IMG/VR virus record: IMGVR_UViG_3300042558_004400
Span: 1-64,000 of that record
DNA: 64,000 nucleotides
Source: a virus
Direction: 5' to 3' (one strand)
Shown: positions 34,426-41,982 of the stretch, piece by piece
How the letters are laid out: the number at the start of each line of letters is the position of its first letter
Numbering within the stretch: the first letter of the stretch is position 1
Position numbers and translations under genes: made by a program
The notes under the pieces: generated by a model
What the model saw: the letters and a program-made list of their open reading frames with translations, nothing else
Told to the model about the DNA's origin: nothing
Databases searched by the model: none

Positions 34426-34442
34426 GTATATATTGTATCAGA

Positions 34443-34508
34443 TTATATTTTCCAAAGAAAGGATAAATACATCATAATTAGTCCTATTAGCATGTATAAT
34501 TTCATCAT
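34443..34508 (-). CDS. Very small hydrophobic ORF
   Basis: A 21-residue frame (MMKLYMLIGLIMMYLSFLWK) overlapping the previous stop. It could be a single-span micropeptide, but such a short frame may be chance. Confidence 0.25.
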   Translation of the reverse strand: MMKLYMLIGLIMMYLSFLWKI

Positions 34509-34717
34509 TGATTTACTACTTTCACTATAAGAAAGAATAACCTCATTAGATCAGTTGTGTCTATGCTAAAAATAAATTCAACACCTTCTCTAGTGGTTAT
34601 CTTTACACTATGAGCTTTAATTAACTCTCCTTCAGTGTTCATCATAGTAATAGACGGGGTCAAATTAAACCCATCTATCATTGGCATGAAGCCATCAAAT
34701 GAACTTTCTTCTGACAT
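34505..34717 (-). CDS. Small hypothetical protein
   Basis: 70 residues with a beta-rich body (EGELIKAHSVKITTREGVEF) and a hydrophobic C-terminal helix. No known family. First gene of the minus-strand block; the divergent plus-strand gene starts at 34812. Confidence 0.5.
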   Translation of the reverse strand: MSEESSFDGFMPMIDGFNLTPSITMMNTEGELIKAHSVKITTREGVEFIFSIDTTDLMRLFFLIVKVVNQ

Positions 34718-34811
34718 AACACACCTTGCTATAATATGAAGTCTATTATAGCATAAAACTACGATCGCCTATGGTATCATTGAATATCTATAACTCAAGG
34801 AAGTAGTATCA

Positions 34812-34922
34812 ATGAAATATTTTCTCCATAAAAAATCTATATTATTTAAATCAATATTTTTAAATCTAAAATCAAAAATACCATTTTTAAATAAAAAAAA
34901 CAAACAACCTTTTATCTATTAG
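34812..34922 (+). CDS. Small basic ORF
   Basis: 36 residues rich in Lys, Phe and Leu, with GGAAG 11 bases upstream. It lies 3 bases before the SGNH-like gene and may act as a leader. Low information content makes it uncertain. Confidence 0.3.
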   Translation: MKYFLHKKSILFKSIFLNLKSKIPFLNKKNKQPFIY

Positions 34923-34925
34923 TCT

Positions 34926-35072
34926 ATGAACTTTAATAAAGATCTTTTAAATATTTCATCAAAATTAAATTCTACAAAATTTAAATCACTAGAAGATCAT
35001 TCTTTAATCCATATTCAGGATGAAATGAATGAAGATTATCATTATACAGAGCGGAGGTTGGGGCAAACCTGA
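34926..35072 (+). CDS. N-terminal part of the SGNH-like protein (split frame)
   Basis: 48 residues (MNFNKDLLNISSKLN to about TERRLG) before a TGA. The next frame, which opens after a TGA at 35026, carries the rest. Removing one G from GGGG at 35060-35063 gives a continuous protein. Confidence 0.45.
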   Translation: MNFNKDLLNISSKLNSTKFKSLEDHSLIHIQDEMNEDYHYTERRLGQT

Positions 35073-35859
35073 CCCAAGAATGATATACAGGGTCAATAGA
35101 CATGGCCATCATGGTTCTAATTTTGTCCACAATCCAGATATCCTAGCTTTAGGTTGCTCAGTCACTGCTGGCTGTGGTATTCCATATGACTTAACTTGGC
35201 CACATTTGATAGCAAGGGAGCTGAACCAAACAGTAAATGTTATATCACATCCTGGTGCGTCGGTTCAGAGAATATTTAACAATTTTATATGTCATATAAA
35301 AGAATTTGGATTACCTAAAAAAATTTTATTCTTAACACCAGATTTAAAAAGACTTTGGTTTCCTGAAATAAAGGAAGAAAATTTAATTTCATCTTTTGAT
35401 TGGAGCTATTCTCATAATAACTTTATGTTTAGCGAAAATAAGAAACAAAAACCTTTAATATATAAAGATTATTTTAATATCAATAGAAGCCTTCCTTTAG
35501 AGGCAGCTGTTTTTAGTGCACTTACCTCACTTAGCTATTTAGAGTTTTTTTATAATTTGGGAATAGAGTATAATTTTTTTTCTTGGGATGGAGAAACTAA
35601 TTATATCTACAATAAAATGGACAATAACTTCTACATCAGTAGTGGGGATGAAGAAGATAATTTACATTACCTAACAGAGCACGAGCGTTGTCTAACCCAT
35701 CGTTCTCTAAATGAAGAACAATCTTTTTTCTGGGATGCTGCAAATGATTACGGATATCATCCAGGAATGCATTCGCATGTTCATTACGCTGAAAGATTTT
35801 TAGGAAAACCTCTTTCTAAAAAAACAATAGAAAATTCTAAGGTGACTAAAAGACCGTGA
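35029..35859 (+). CDS. SGNH/GDSL hydrolase-like protein (split frame)
   Basis: 276 residues in this frame. RMIYRVNRHGHHGSNF leads into PDILALGCSVTAGCGI, the block I Gly-x-Ser of SGNH hydrolases, and HPGASVQR follows as block II. The C terminus has H-x-H pairs (MHSHVHYAERF) where the catalytic His is expected. Such proteins act as acetyl-esterases on sugars. It is coupled to the carbamoyltransferase downstream (GTG within its stop). Confidence 0.65.
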   Translation: MKIIIIQSGGWGKPDPRMIYRVNRHGHHGSNFVHNPDILALGCSVTAGCGIPYDLTWPHLIARELNQTVNVISHPGASVQRIFNNFICHIKEFGLPKKILFLTPDLKRLWFPEIKEENLISSFDWSYSHNNFMFSENKKQKPLIYKDYFNINRSLPLEAAVFSALTSLSYLEFFYNLGIEYNFFSWDGETNYIYNKMDNNFYISSGDEEDNLHYLTEHERCLTHRSLNEEQSFFWDAANDYGYHPGMHSHVHYAERFLGKPLSKKTIENSKVTKRP

Positions 35860-37295
35860 TAATATATGGGATTAATGATTCTAGCCACGACGCTGCCCTA
35901 TCTGTTTTAATAGATGGGGAAATAGTTTTTGCAGCTCATGCGGAGAGATACTCGAAAGTTAAAAATGATTGGGGTTTAAATCCAGAAATTTTTAGTGAAG
36001 CCTCTCAATTTGGTAGACCAGATATTATAGCTTATTATGAAAAAAGAAAATTAAAATCTTTAAGAAAATCTATTTACGGTGGAAGTAATGGAAAGTATAA
36101 AAATTTATACAAGAATATTATAGATCTTAACGCAAAAGAAATTCAAGTTAGTCACCATTATTCGCATGCAGCTGCTGGTTATTATACTAGTAATTTTGAT
36201 GAAGCTGCCATAGTAGTTATTGATGCTATTGGCGAATTTGATACAGCTAGCATTTGGGTAGGTGAAGGCAGTAAAATAACATCAAAGTACAAGATGAAGT
36301 ATCCTAATAGTTTTGGTTTATTTTATAGCGCTTTTGCAAACCTTTTGGGGTTATTGCCTGGAACTGAGGAATACATATTAATGGGCATGGCTTCTTATGG
36401 TAAGTTGACTCCTGTATTCAATTATGTTAACAATGTCTTTAGCTCGTATGATCAACAACTTTACAATTTTCATAGGGGTATAAAAAATTTTCCATTTGAA
36501 ATTAAGAATGATCAAGATAAATTTGACATAGCATACGCCGTACAAAAGGTATATGAATTAAGGTTAATTGAATTCATGAACCACGCTAAAAAAATAACAG
36601 GTAAAAGAAACTTAGTCTTCATGGGAGGATGTGCCCTCAATTGTTCAGCCAATACGGAATTGTTAAATACATGGGATGACGTATGGATAATGCCCAACCC
36701 AGGTGATGCCGGAAGTAGCTTAGGGGCTGCTCTCGCGGTCAACGGCAAGCATGCTAGGTGGACAGGGCCGTACTTAGGTACCAATATACCTGGAGCTTAT
36801 CCTGTTGAAGAACTGTTCAATTCATTAAAGAATAAAAAAATATCAGCAGTTGCTTCTGGGAGAGCAGAATTTGGACCAAGAGCCTTAGGCAACAGATCTA
36901 TACTAGCTGATCCAAGAGATCCAAATATAAAATATGAAGTAAACAAAATAAAAAACAGAGAACCTTTTAGGCCTTTTGCCCCAATAGTTTTAGAGGAGTT
37001 TGCAGATGAGTGGTTTGAAATTAATGGTCAATCACCATATATGCAATACGCCGTAAAATGTAGGAAGCCAGATTTAATTCCATCTGTTGTTCATGTTGAT
37101 GGGACTTCTAGGGTACAAACTGTAAACCAAGATCAGCATAAAGGGCTTTACGATTTGTTAGTAAAGTGGAACGATTATACAGGTGTCCCAGTATTGCTCA
37201 ATACTAGTTTAAACATTAAAAATCAACCACTTGTTAATGACATAATCGACAAGGAAGAATGGCGAATTAACAACCCAAATTTTGATATACATTAA
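35856..37295 (+). CDS. Carbamoyltransferase (NodU/TobZ/CmcH type)
   Basis: 479 residues from GTG 35856. IIYGINDSSHDAALSVL is the N-terminal motif. HHYSHAAAGYYTS has the metal-binding histidines, and VFMGGCALNCSAN, PGDAGSSLGAALA and EFGPRALGNRSILADPR are signature motifs of the Kae1-like and C-terminal domains. It transfers a carbamoyl group to a sugar hydroxyl. Shorter than TobZ (about 570 residues) but with all the blocks. Fits the glycan decoration set. Confidence 0.9.
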   Translation: MIIYGINDSSHDAALSVLIDGEIVFAAHAERYSKVKNDWGLNPEIFSEASQFGRPDIIAYYEKRKLKSLRKSIYGGSNGKYKNLYKNIIDLNAKEIQVSHHYSHAAAGYYTSNFDEAAIVVIDAIGEFDTASIWVGEGSKITSKYKMKYPNSFGLFYSAFANLLGLLPGTEEYILMGMASYGKLTPVFNYVNNVFSSYDQQLYNFHRGIKNFPFEIKNDQDKFDIAYAVQKVYELRLIEFMNHAKKITGKRNLVFMGGCALNCSANTELLNTWDDVWIMPNPGDAGSSLGAALAVNGKHARWTGPYLGTNIPGAYPVEELFNSLKNKKISAVASGRAEFGPRALGNRSILADPRDPNIKYEVNKIKNREPFRPFAPIVLEEFADEWFEINGQSPYMQYAVKCRKPDLIPSVVHVDGTSRVQTVNQDQHKGLYDLLVKWNDYTGVPVLLNTSLNIKNQPLVNDIIDKEEWRINNPNFDIH

Positions 37296-37303
37296 AAAGT
37301 ATA

Positions 37304-37591
37304 TTATTTTTTCTTCTTGGGACCCTTAGTAAGAGTAGAAACATTTTTGGGAGGTTGTCCTTTAACACCTTTTTCTGGTGTTCCAGACTTTCTCTTTCTA
37401 GTAACTGCACTTTTCTTTTGAGCAGGCGACATAGCCCCTGCTTTAGCAGCTGGCACACATTTAGCATAGCCTGACCCACCAGCACCTGATGTGCCACATG
37501 GTTGATACTTGCCTCCTTTTTTGGGAGCACCAATATTGACCCATTTTTGATCAAACCATTTAGTTAATCCAACACCTTTAGGGCCAGCCAT
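37304..37591 (-). CDS. Small basic protein (DUF5872-like)
   Basis: 95 residues. KWFDQKWVNIGAPKKGG, then PCG...GYAKCVPAAKAGAMSP and a Lys/Arg-rich tail match a family of small viral basic proteins, as I recall it, of unknown function. Two cysteines may bind metal. Last gene of the run of small basic proteins. Confidence 0.65.
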   Translation of the reverse strand: MAGPKGVGLTKWFDQKWVNIGAPKKGGKYQPCGTSGAGGSGYAKCVPAAKAGAMSPAQKKSAVTRKRKSGTPEKGVKGQPPKNVSTLTKGPKKKK

Positions 37592-37592
37592 C

Positions 37593-37706
37593 TTACTTTT
37601 TCTTTCTTAAATTTTTCTTATATTCGTCTTTATATAAAGAGCCTTTATTTTTTAAATCTTTTTCTATTTCTTTTTTTCTTTCAGAAGATTTTTTTTGTGC
37701 GGTCAT
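37593..37706 (-). CDS. Tiny Lys/Glu-rich protein
   Basis: 37 residues, mainly Lys and Glu, starting MTAQKKSSERKK. It ends one base before the next gene. Low complexity, but the tight packing supports it. Confidence 0.4.
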   Translation of the reverse strand: MTAQKKSSERKKEIEKDLKNKGSLYKDEYKKNLRKKK

Positions 37707-37709
37707 AAA

Positions 37710-37889
37710 TTATTTCTTCTTTGCTGCTTTTTTGGTCGAGACAGTCTTCCATGTTCCACCCATAGACTTATACTTTTTTGCAGCCCATGCATTAGCATAG
37801 GCTGAAGGGTACACGTCAAACTTAGATTTAGCTTGTGATTTTGCCGAAGACCATAAAGCTGCCTTTGTTGGTTTATTTACTTTAGCCAT
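37710..37889 (-). CDS. Small basic protein
   Basis: 59 residues (MAKVNKPTKAALWSSAKS, then YANAWAAKKYKSMGGTW and a Lys/Ala tail). The WAAKKYKSMGGTW core appears in other small viral basic proteins. Probably nucleic-acid-binding. Confidence 0.55.
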   Translation of the reverse strand: MAKVNKPTKAALWSSAKSQAKSKFDVYPSAYANAWAAKKYKSMGGTWKTVSTKKAAKKK

Positions 37890-37890
37890 G

Positions 37891-38157
37891 TTATTTACAA
37901 TCCCATTTTCTTAATGCCAATGTTTTACGAGTTGGTTTACCATTAGGTTTTTTTGCAGGGCCTGGCATGCCGCTCATCCTTGCACAGAACGACTTACGTC
38001 GTGCTGCTGCCTTAGGACTAGAGGCTGCTTGCTTTGCTGACACTGGTGGCTTAAGGTTTCCACCTGTGGCCTTATTGTAAGATGCTCGCCCCTTTGCATT
38101 CAATCCACCCTTAGGATTCTTTCCTGCTTTAGTTTGCCACGTTGGAGACTTAGCCAT
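37891..38157 (-). CDS. Small basic protein (DUF6321-like)
   Basis: ATG 38157 gives 88 residues: WQTKAGKNPKGGLNAKGR, SYNKATGGNLKPPVS, then KSFCARMSGMPGP and TRKTLALRKWDC. This pattern is shared by small proteins of large phages and giant viruses. The two cysteines and many Lys/Arg suggest DNA binding or packaging with the genome. Confidence 0.65.
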   Translation of the reverse strand: MAKSPTWQTKAGKNPKGGLNAKGRASYNKATGGNLKPPVSAKQAASSPKAAARRKSFCARMSGMPGPAKKPNGKPTRKTLALRKWDCK

Positions 38158-38170
38158 GTTAAACCAAGTA

Positions 38171-38323
38171 CTATTTTTTCTTTGCTGCTTTTTTAGCTGC
38201 AATAGCTTTTTGGATAAAAGGAGGAAGCTGCTTTTGTGCTGCAGTCATGCCACCTGTTTTAGCAGCTGGCTTAGCAGCTGGCTTGGTCATCATTTTTTTT
38301 GCGGAAGCTTTTTTCATTGCCAT
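38171..38323 (-). CDS. Small Lys/Ala-rich protein
   Basis: 50 residues with AKPAA repeats and a TAAQKQLPPFIQKAIAAKKA end, resembling linker-histone-like tails. Too short for a firm family. Confidence 0.45.
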   Translation of the reverse strand: MAMKKASAKKMMTKPAAKPAAKTGGMTAAQKQLPPFIQKAIAAKKAAKKK

Positions 38324-38332
38324 AATATTATC

Positions 38333-38503
38333 CTACTTTTTCTTTTTGTTTGTTGTTTTAATTTTTGAGCTGAACGTCTTAGCATCTGATGCCTCACGCC
38401 CATACTTCTTTACCTTTGGAGCAACCTTTGATCCATCGATTTCATCTTTTAAAACTTTGTTAGCATTATTGTATACAGATGATTTTGGTTTCTTTGCAGC
38501 CAT
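38333..38503 (-). CDS. Small basic protein
   Basis: 56 residues starting MAAKKPKSSVYNNANK. Acidic and basic residues alternate, with a Lys-rich end. The same MAAKK start occurs in several genes of this run. Confidence 0.45.
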   Translation of the reverse strand: MAAKKPKSSVYNNANKVLKDEIDGSKVAPKVKKYGREASDAKTFSSKIKTTNKKKK

Positions 38504-38504
38504 T

Positions 38505-38711
38505 TTATTTTCCTTTATTTATTTTTCTAAGTGTCTTAGCAAGGTTTGCTTGCTTGACAGTTCTTGGACTATATTTGCTTGGGTTCTTGGTAACAGCTGC
38601 TGCCATTCCTGCAACTGATTTTCCAGCTTTTTTAGCTTTAGCAGTAAAAGCGCCGGGTCTCTTAATCGCTCCAGCTATCCAGTTTTTGTCTGAACTTTTT
38701 TTAGCTGCCAT
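38505..38711 (-). CDS. Small basic protein (KNWIAGAIKRPGAF type)
   Basis: 68 residues. KNWIAGAIKRPGAFTAKAKK and SKYSPRTVKQANLAKTLRKI are motifs of small basic proteins common in viral and plasmid genomes, function unknown, sometimes thought to coat DNA. Confidence 0.6.
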   Translation of the reverse strand: MAAKKSSDKNWIAGAIKRPGAFTAKAKKAGKSVAGMAAAVTKNPSKYSPRTVKQANLAKTLRKINKGK

Positions 38712-38794
38712 GAATAGTCCTTTAATAAGTTAATGGGAGTGATACATATATAGTACCACCCCCATTATCAAATGTCATCTCAAAAAGAGAGTTA

Positions 38795-39025
38795 TCAGCC
38801 GATAACTTTTCCTTTAGAGTCCTTGATTGGACGCTTAGCCATCTTCATTTGGCCAGTACTTACTGATGGCTTAGGAGCCGAAGTACCTTTTTTCTCGATG
38901 TTCTTGCCTTTAGTGTCTTTAATTGGACGAACGCCCTGCTTTGCCTGACCGGTGCTTACGCTTGGATCTGGAGCAGAAAGGTTTCCGCCTTTTGACATTT
39001 TACCTGTGGCTTTTTTTGCTGCCAT
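38795..39025 (-). CDS. Small protein with two internal repeats
   Basis: 76 residues with a duplicated unit: SAPDPSVSTGQAKQGVRPIK and SAPKPSVSTGQMKMAKRPIK, each followed by D-x-KGK. A tandem duplication within the gene. Basic, no known fold. Confidence 0.5.
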   Translation of the reverse strand: MAAKKATGKMSKGGNLSAPDPSVSTGQAKQGVRPIKDTKGKNIEKKGTSAPKPSVSTGQMKMAKRPIKDSKGKVIG

Positions 39026-39055
39026 TTTATTTTCTCCTTGATTTAATACTAGTAT

Positions 39056-39289
39056 TTATTTTCCACGATGAGATTTAAGATGTACATCAATCTTATCGTC
39101 GACCTTATCAACTTGTTCATCTAAGTGATCAAGTTTATGATGCAAATGTATGATATCATCCTTTACATTTACAAGCAAGTTAGCCACCACATTGTGGTCA
39201 TCCTTGTTTTCTTTTCTGCCTCTTTGCACCAAGGAAGCTAGGATAGCACCTAAGGCAGCGATTAAGGCAACAGTTATAGTTGGTTCCAT
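39056..39289 (-). CDS. Single-span membrane protein with coiled coil
   Basis: 77 residues. Hydrophobic helix at about 5-21 (ITVALIAALGAILASLV), then a charged heptad region (HKLDHLDEQVDKVDDKID). The arrangement resembles holin or Rz-like accessories. Confidence 0.55.
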   Translation of the reverse strand: MEPTITVALIAALGAILASLVQRGRKENKDDHNVVANLLVNVKDDIIHLHHKLDHLDEQVDKVDDKIDVHLKSHRGK

Positions 39290-39302
39290 CTTGTTGTCTT
39301 AA

Positions 39303-39437
39303 TCAGGGTTTACTTTTTTTGCTTTTGCCAGCAGCTGGGGGAGTTGAGGCGTTAGACATTGTCCCATAAATAAAGCCTGGAGTTAGCTTTGAAGCTGCTC
39401 CACCTTTTGGCGTAGAACTACTTTTTGCTTTTGCCAT
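39303..39437 (-). CDS. Small Lys/Ser-rich protein
   Basis: 44 residues (MAKAKSSSTPKGGAASK, then TPGFIYGTMSNAS). It overlaps the end of the previous gene by 20 bases and could be its C-terminal part if one A is removed from the long A runs near 39460-39475. Confidence 0.4.
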   Translation of the reverse strand: MAKAKSSSTPKGGAASKLTPGFIYGTMSNASTPPAAGKSKKSKP

Positions 39438-39603
39438 TTTTGGTTCTGCCTTTCGTTTTTGTTTTTTGTTTTTTAGAAACTTTTGCTAGTTTTTTTTCTC
39501 CGTACGCATTGAGAAACAAACCAGTGGACACATTACTTGTGCCCATTTTTGGTTTAGTTACATAATTGAAACCACTTATCTTAATCACTTTTTGTATCGC
39601 CAT
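39418..39603 (-). CDS. Small basic protein
   Basis: 61 residues. A compact start (IQKVIKISGFNYVTKPKMG) with STGLFLNAYGEKKLAK is followed by a Lys/Thr tail. Encoded partly by A6 and A5 runs, which makes the reading frame uncertain there. Confidence 0.5.
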   Translation of the reverse strand: MAIQKVIKISGFNYVTKPKMGTSNVSTGLFLNAYGEKKLAKVSKKQKTKTKGRTKNGKSKK

Positions 39604-39620
39604 TACTTCTTCTTCTTGAC

Positions 39621-39758
39621 TTAACCGGTCACTAGATCTTCTTCTGCTGGGACAAAACTGCTTTCTTCTTGCTGATACTCAACAGCGTCTTCCCCTTTTT
39701 GCTGATCACGATTAGACCAATTGCCTTTAATTATCCTTCTGAATTGAGCTTTAGACAT
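39621..39758 (-). CDS. Small acidic protein
   Basis: 45 residues (MSKAQFRRIIKGNWSNRDQQ, then an acidic tail). The only acidic member of this run of small genes. Confidence 0.4.
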   Translation of the reverse strand: MSKAQFRRIIKGNWSNRDQQKGEDAVEYQQEESSFVPAEEDLVTG

Positions 39759-39773
39759 AAGTAGTATAGTAAC

Positions 39774-39816
39774 AAAAAAAAGACCCCCTTAAACTTTTAA
39801 ATCTAAGGGGGTCTTT
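39774..39816 (-). terminator. Bidirectional-looking terminator
   Basis: AGACCCCCTT (39781-39790) pairs with AAGGGGGTCT (39805-39814), and on the minus strand at least seven Ts follow. It ends the histone-like transcript. Confidence 0.85.
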
Positions 39817-39829
39817 AATAAGATTGAGA

Positions 39830-40123
39830 TTAAGCGCTCTTCTTTGGTTTAGCCTTAGGCTTTACTGTCTCAGAAGCAGGCTTGGCTTTAGTAGTTGACT
39901 TTGGAACCTTGGTCTCAACAGCCTTTGCTACTTTCTTGCCTTCTTCGGTTGCTGTTTTAGCGACCTTGGAAACAGCCTCATCAGCTACTTTTGCGACATC
40001 TGAAATGTCTTTTGTAGCTCTATCAATGATAGAATTGATGACTTTATCTTGAGCAGATTTAGGACTCTTTTTCTTAAAAGAAAGAAGAAGAGAGCTTAAT
40101 TTGTTAGCTAACTTTTTGATCAT
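39830..40123 (-). CDS. Lys/Ala-rich histone H1-like protein
   Basis: 97 residues. The first half is a charged helix (INSIIDRATKDISDVAKVAD), and the second half is Lys/Ala/Pro/Thr repeats (KVPKSTTKAKPAS, VKPKAKPKK), as in bacterial histone H1-like tails. It has its own promoter with a palindrome and its own terminator, so it is probably made in quantity. It may compact phage DNA. Confidence 0.65.
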   Translation of the reverse strand: MIKKLANKLSSLLLSFKKKSPKSAQDKVINSIIDRATKDISDVAKVADEAVSKVAKTATEEGKKVAKAVETKVPKSTTKAKPASETVKPKAKPKKSA

Positions 40124-40142
40124 TTTTTACCTCTTGTTATAA

Positions 40143-40158
40143 GTTGAATTAATTCAAC
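40143..40158 (-). promoter_or_regulatory. Perfect 16-bp palindrome, likely operator
   Basis: GTTGAATTAATTCAAC is a perfect palindrome located just downstream of the -10 of the histone-like gene promoter, where a repressor would block transcription start. Confidence 0.55.
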
Positions 40159-40162
40159 CTTT

Positions 40163-40191
40163 ATAATACACCCTTTTTTTATCAAAAGCAA
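40163..40191 (-). promoter_or_regulatory. Sigma70-type promoter for the histone-like gene
   Basis: On the minus strand, TTGCTT (40191-40186) and TATTAT (40168-40163) are separated by 17 bases. The transcript would start near the palindrome at 40143-40158. Confidence 0.55.
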
Positions 40192-40204
40192 GTATTAGAC
40201 AATA

Positions 40205-40525
40205 TTATTTACCCTGCTGAGATTCCTTGATTAGAGTGTATCGCTCACCCGTTTCTCTAGAGACCAAAGCAAAGCCGTCTGCAGCAGCTTCTTTAATTGC
40301 CTCGGACAAAGCTTCCTTGTCTGAGGGGTCTATGTTCACCAAGGGTATTGTTACCCCTGCATATACATCTATGTTTTCAAAATTGCCGATATTAATTTTG
40401 CGGTTTACGCCACATATAAATACTGGATTTGTTGATATTGTTACTTCTTGAGCCATTAAGTTTACCACCTGGTTTATTGGAGAGTCTATTGATTGTTCGT
40501 GTGCGTTTTGACTTACCTTAGGCAT
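40205..40525 (-). CDS. Hypothetical protein
   Basis: 106 residues. A strand-rich centre (ISTNPVFICGVNRKINIGNF, IDVYAGVTIPL) is followed by a helix and strand (EALSEAIKEAAADGFALV). Similar small proteins occur in large phages near recombination genes, function unknown. Its start overlaps the kinase gene by 8 bases. Confidence 0.6.
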   Translation of the reverse strand: MPKVSQNAHEQSIDSPINQVVNLMAQEVTISTNPVFICGVNRKINIGNFENIDVYAGVTIPLVNIDPSDKEALSEAIKEAAADGFALVSRETGERYTLIKESQQGK

Positions 40526-41303
40526 TTTGTTCCTTTAGTAAACCAATAGCTTTAAGGGTTTCTAGTGCCTGTTCTTGTACAGTCATATTACTTGTGTGTA
40601 TAGTGTGAGTAGCCACTCTTTGTATCATTTCCATTTCTTGTTCTGACTTATGATTTCTTTGTTCATCGCTCATAAGTCTTCCATCTCTTTTCAAAATTCT
40701 TTCATCTAGAGTTTGTTGATCGGCATCAAAGCATATCACAATTCCGTTTGGTTGATCCAATATTTTCTCTGCCTCATTCAAGAATCTTACATCAGAAATA
40801 ATAACTGCAAAGGGGAGTTCTTCTTCATCTTCTGGTACAGACTTATGATAAGACTTATATAGTTTAAGAGATTTAGATATGCCCCACTTGGCAAAACAAT
40901 CTTCAAAGCCATCTCTACATATATCTCCAGCTTTTTGCAGGAATGATCTAGGCTTATAGCCTTCAGGTTCTATGTTGAGGGAGTAGATCTGCTTTGTTCT
41001 AACAACGATGTCTTCGTACCCTGGCATGTTTCCTAGTGGAGAACCACCGTATAGACTGAATAGCACATCATGTATGGCATACAGCTGTCTGTTATTTTGA
41101 TTTATCCCCATTATAGATCTTTTGATGGATGATAATTCATACAACGGTAGAGCGTAGAATATGTGATCCCACTTCATTCCGTGCATTGATGTTTCCATAG
41201 AACCCTTGGGCACAAGGTGCTCAGCCACGGAAGTCTTACCGCTACCCGCTTTACCCGCTAGTCCTATTATAATTGGTTGTTGTTTTCTAAAATCTTGTAA
41301 CAT
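40518..41303 (-). CDS. Deoxynucleoside monophosphate kinase-like P-loop protein
   Basis: 261 residues. GLAGKAGSGKTS at about 14-25 is the P-loop. ISDVRFLNEAEKI matches the conserved Asp-Val-Arg of phage dNMP kinases, and the C-terminal lid region has DERILKRDGR. It would phosphorylate dNMPs for phage DNA synthesis, which fits with ThyX, dCMP deaminase and RNR downstream. The middle insertion (about 70-120) is longer than in the T4 enzyme. Confidence 0.75.
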   Translation of the reverse strand: MLQDFRKQQPIIIGLAGKAGSGKTSVAEHLVPKGSMETSMHGMKWDHIFYALPLYELSSIKRSIMGINQNNRQLYAIHDVLFSLYGGSPLGNMPGYEDIVVRTKQIYSLNIEPEGYKPRSFLQKAGDICRDGFEDCFAKWGISKSLKLYKSYHKSVPEDEEELPFAVIISDVRFLNEAEKILDQPNGIVICFDADQQTLDERILKRDGRLMSDEQRNHKSEQEMEMIQRVATHTIHTSNMTVQEQALETLKAIGLLKEQNA

Positions 41304-41313
41304 AATATCAATA

Positions 41314-41757
41314 TTATAGCACTTGCTTATCGGTGTTTTGTGCTTTTCGTTCTTTTAGTTGATCCAAAAATTCATTGGCTAACATATCTGCTTCCCAGAC
41401 AAAAGCCCTAGGAACCTGAAGAACTCTAAATGGATACTCTTGTCTGATGTCTTCAACCGTCATAAGCAATGGGAGAAGTGAGGCGTTTTTACATCTCCAT
41501 TGACCAGAAATGTGATTTGCCACAACAGCTGAGTCAGTATAAATTATTGGATCTTTTAAATCTGACATAGAGCACATAAGCAATCCTGCTATAACTGCCT
41601 CGTACTCTGCTTCGTTATTGGACCTAGGTCCTAAACCTCTAGCAAACTGTGCAACCTTTTTTCTATTCTTATAGATCACAGCTGCACATGAAGCTTCACC
41701 AACTTTTTTCTGACCCTGTCCCCTAGATGCTCCATCGCAAAAAACTTCAATGCTCAT
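41314..41757 (-). CDS. rnhA: Ribonuclease HI
   Basis: 147 residues. EVFCDGASRGQG (first Asp), NNEAEYEAVIAGL (Glu) and IIYTDSAVVANHI (second Asp) are the catalytic blocks, with a later Asp near 133 in VWEADMLANEF. It removes RNA primers or hybrids during replication. Confidence 0.9.
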   Translation of the reverse strand: MSIEVFCDGASRGQGQKKVGEASCAAVIYKNRKKVAQFARGLGPRSNNEAEYEAVIAGLLMCSMSDLKDPIIYTDSAVVANHISGQWRCKNASLLPLLMTVEDIRQEYPFRVLQVPRAFVWEADMLANEFLDQLKERKAQNTDKQVL

Positions 41758-41764
41758 ACAAAAC

Positions 41765-41974
41765 CTAGTCTACCTTGATATTAGTTGGTATGCCCAACTC
41801 TTTTGCTCTAGCAATAATTCTTTTCTCCATAGAATTAGAAGGAACTGAATAAGTTACCTGCAGTAAGTATCGAGATTTGTTGTACTCTGCCTGAGTTGGA
41901 AAATCTAAATTTTCTCTAATCGAAGAATAAAATTCTTCACTAGAGTTAACGGACTTATAGTGTCCTATATACAT
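41765..41974 (-). CDS. Small hypothetical protein
   Basis: 69 residues, between RNase HI and a helical protein. Mixed charge, with RYLLQVTYSVPSNSMEKRI as the central strand-helix. No family recognised. Confidence 0.55.
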   Translation of the reverse strand: MYIGHYKSVNSSEEFYSSIRENLDFPTQAEYNKSRYLLQVTYSVPSNSMEKRIIARAKELGIPTNIKVD

Positions 41975-41982
41975 AGTGTCTC

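Noticed and set aside
39455-39480. AAAAAAC runs as a -1 programmed frameshift site
   Set aside because: The phase of the heptamers does not fit the zero frame and the possible continuation lies in the +1 frame.
40163-40204. Poly-A/T stretch near 40170-40180 as a terminator
   Set aside because: No GC-rich hairpin accompanies it; it fits better as spacer of the promoter for the histone-like gene.
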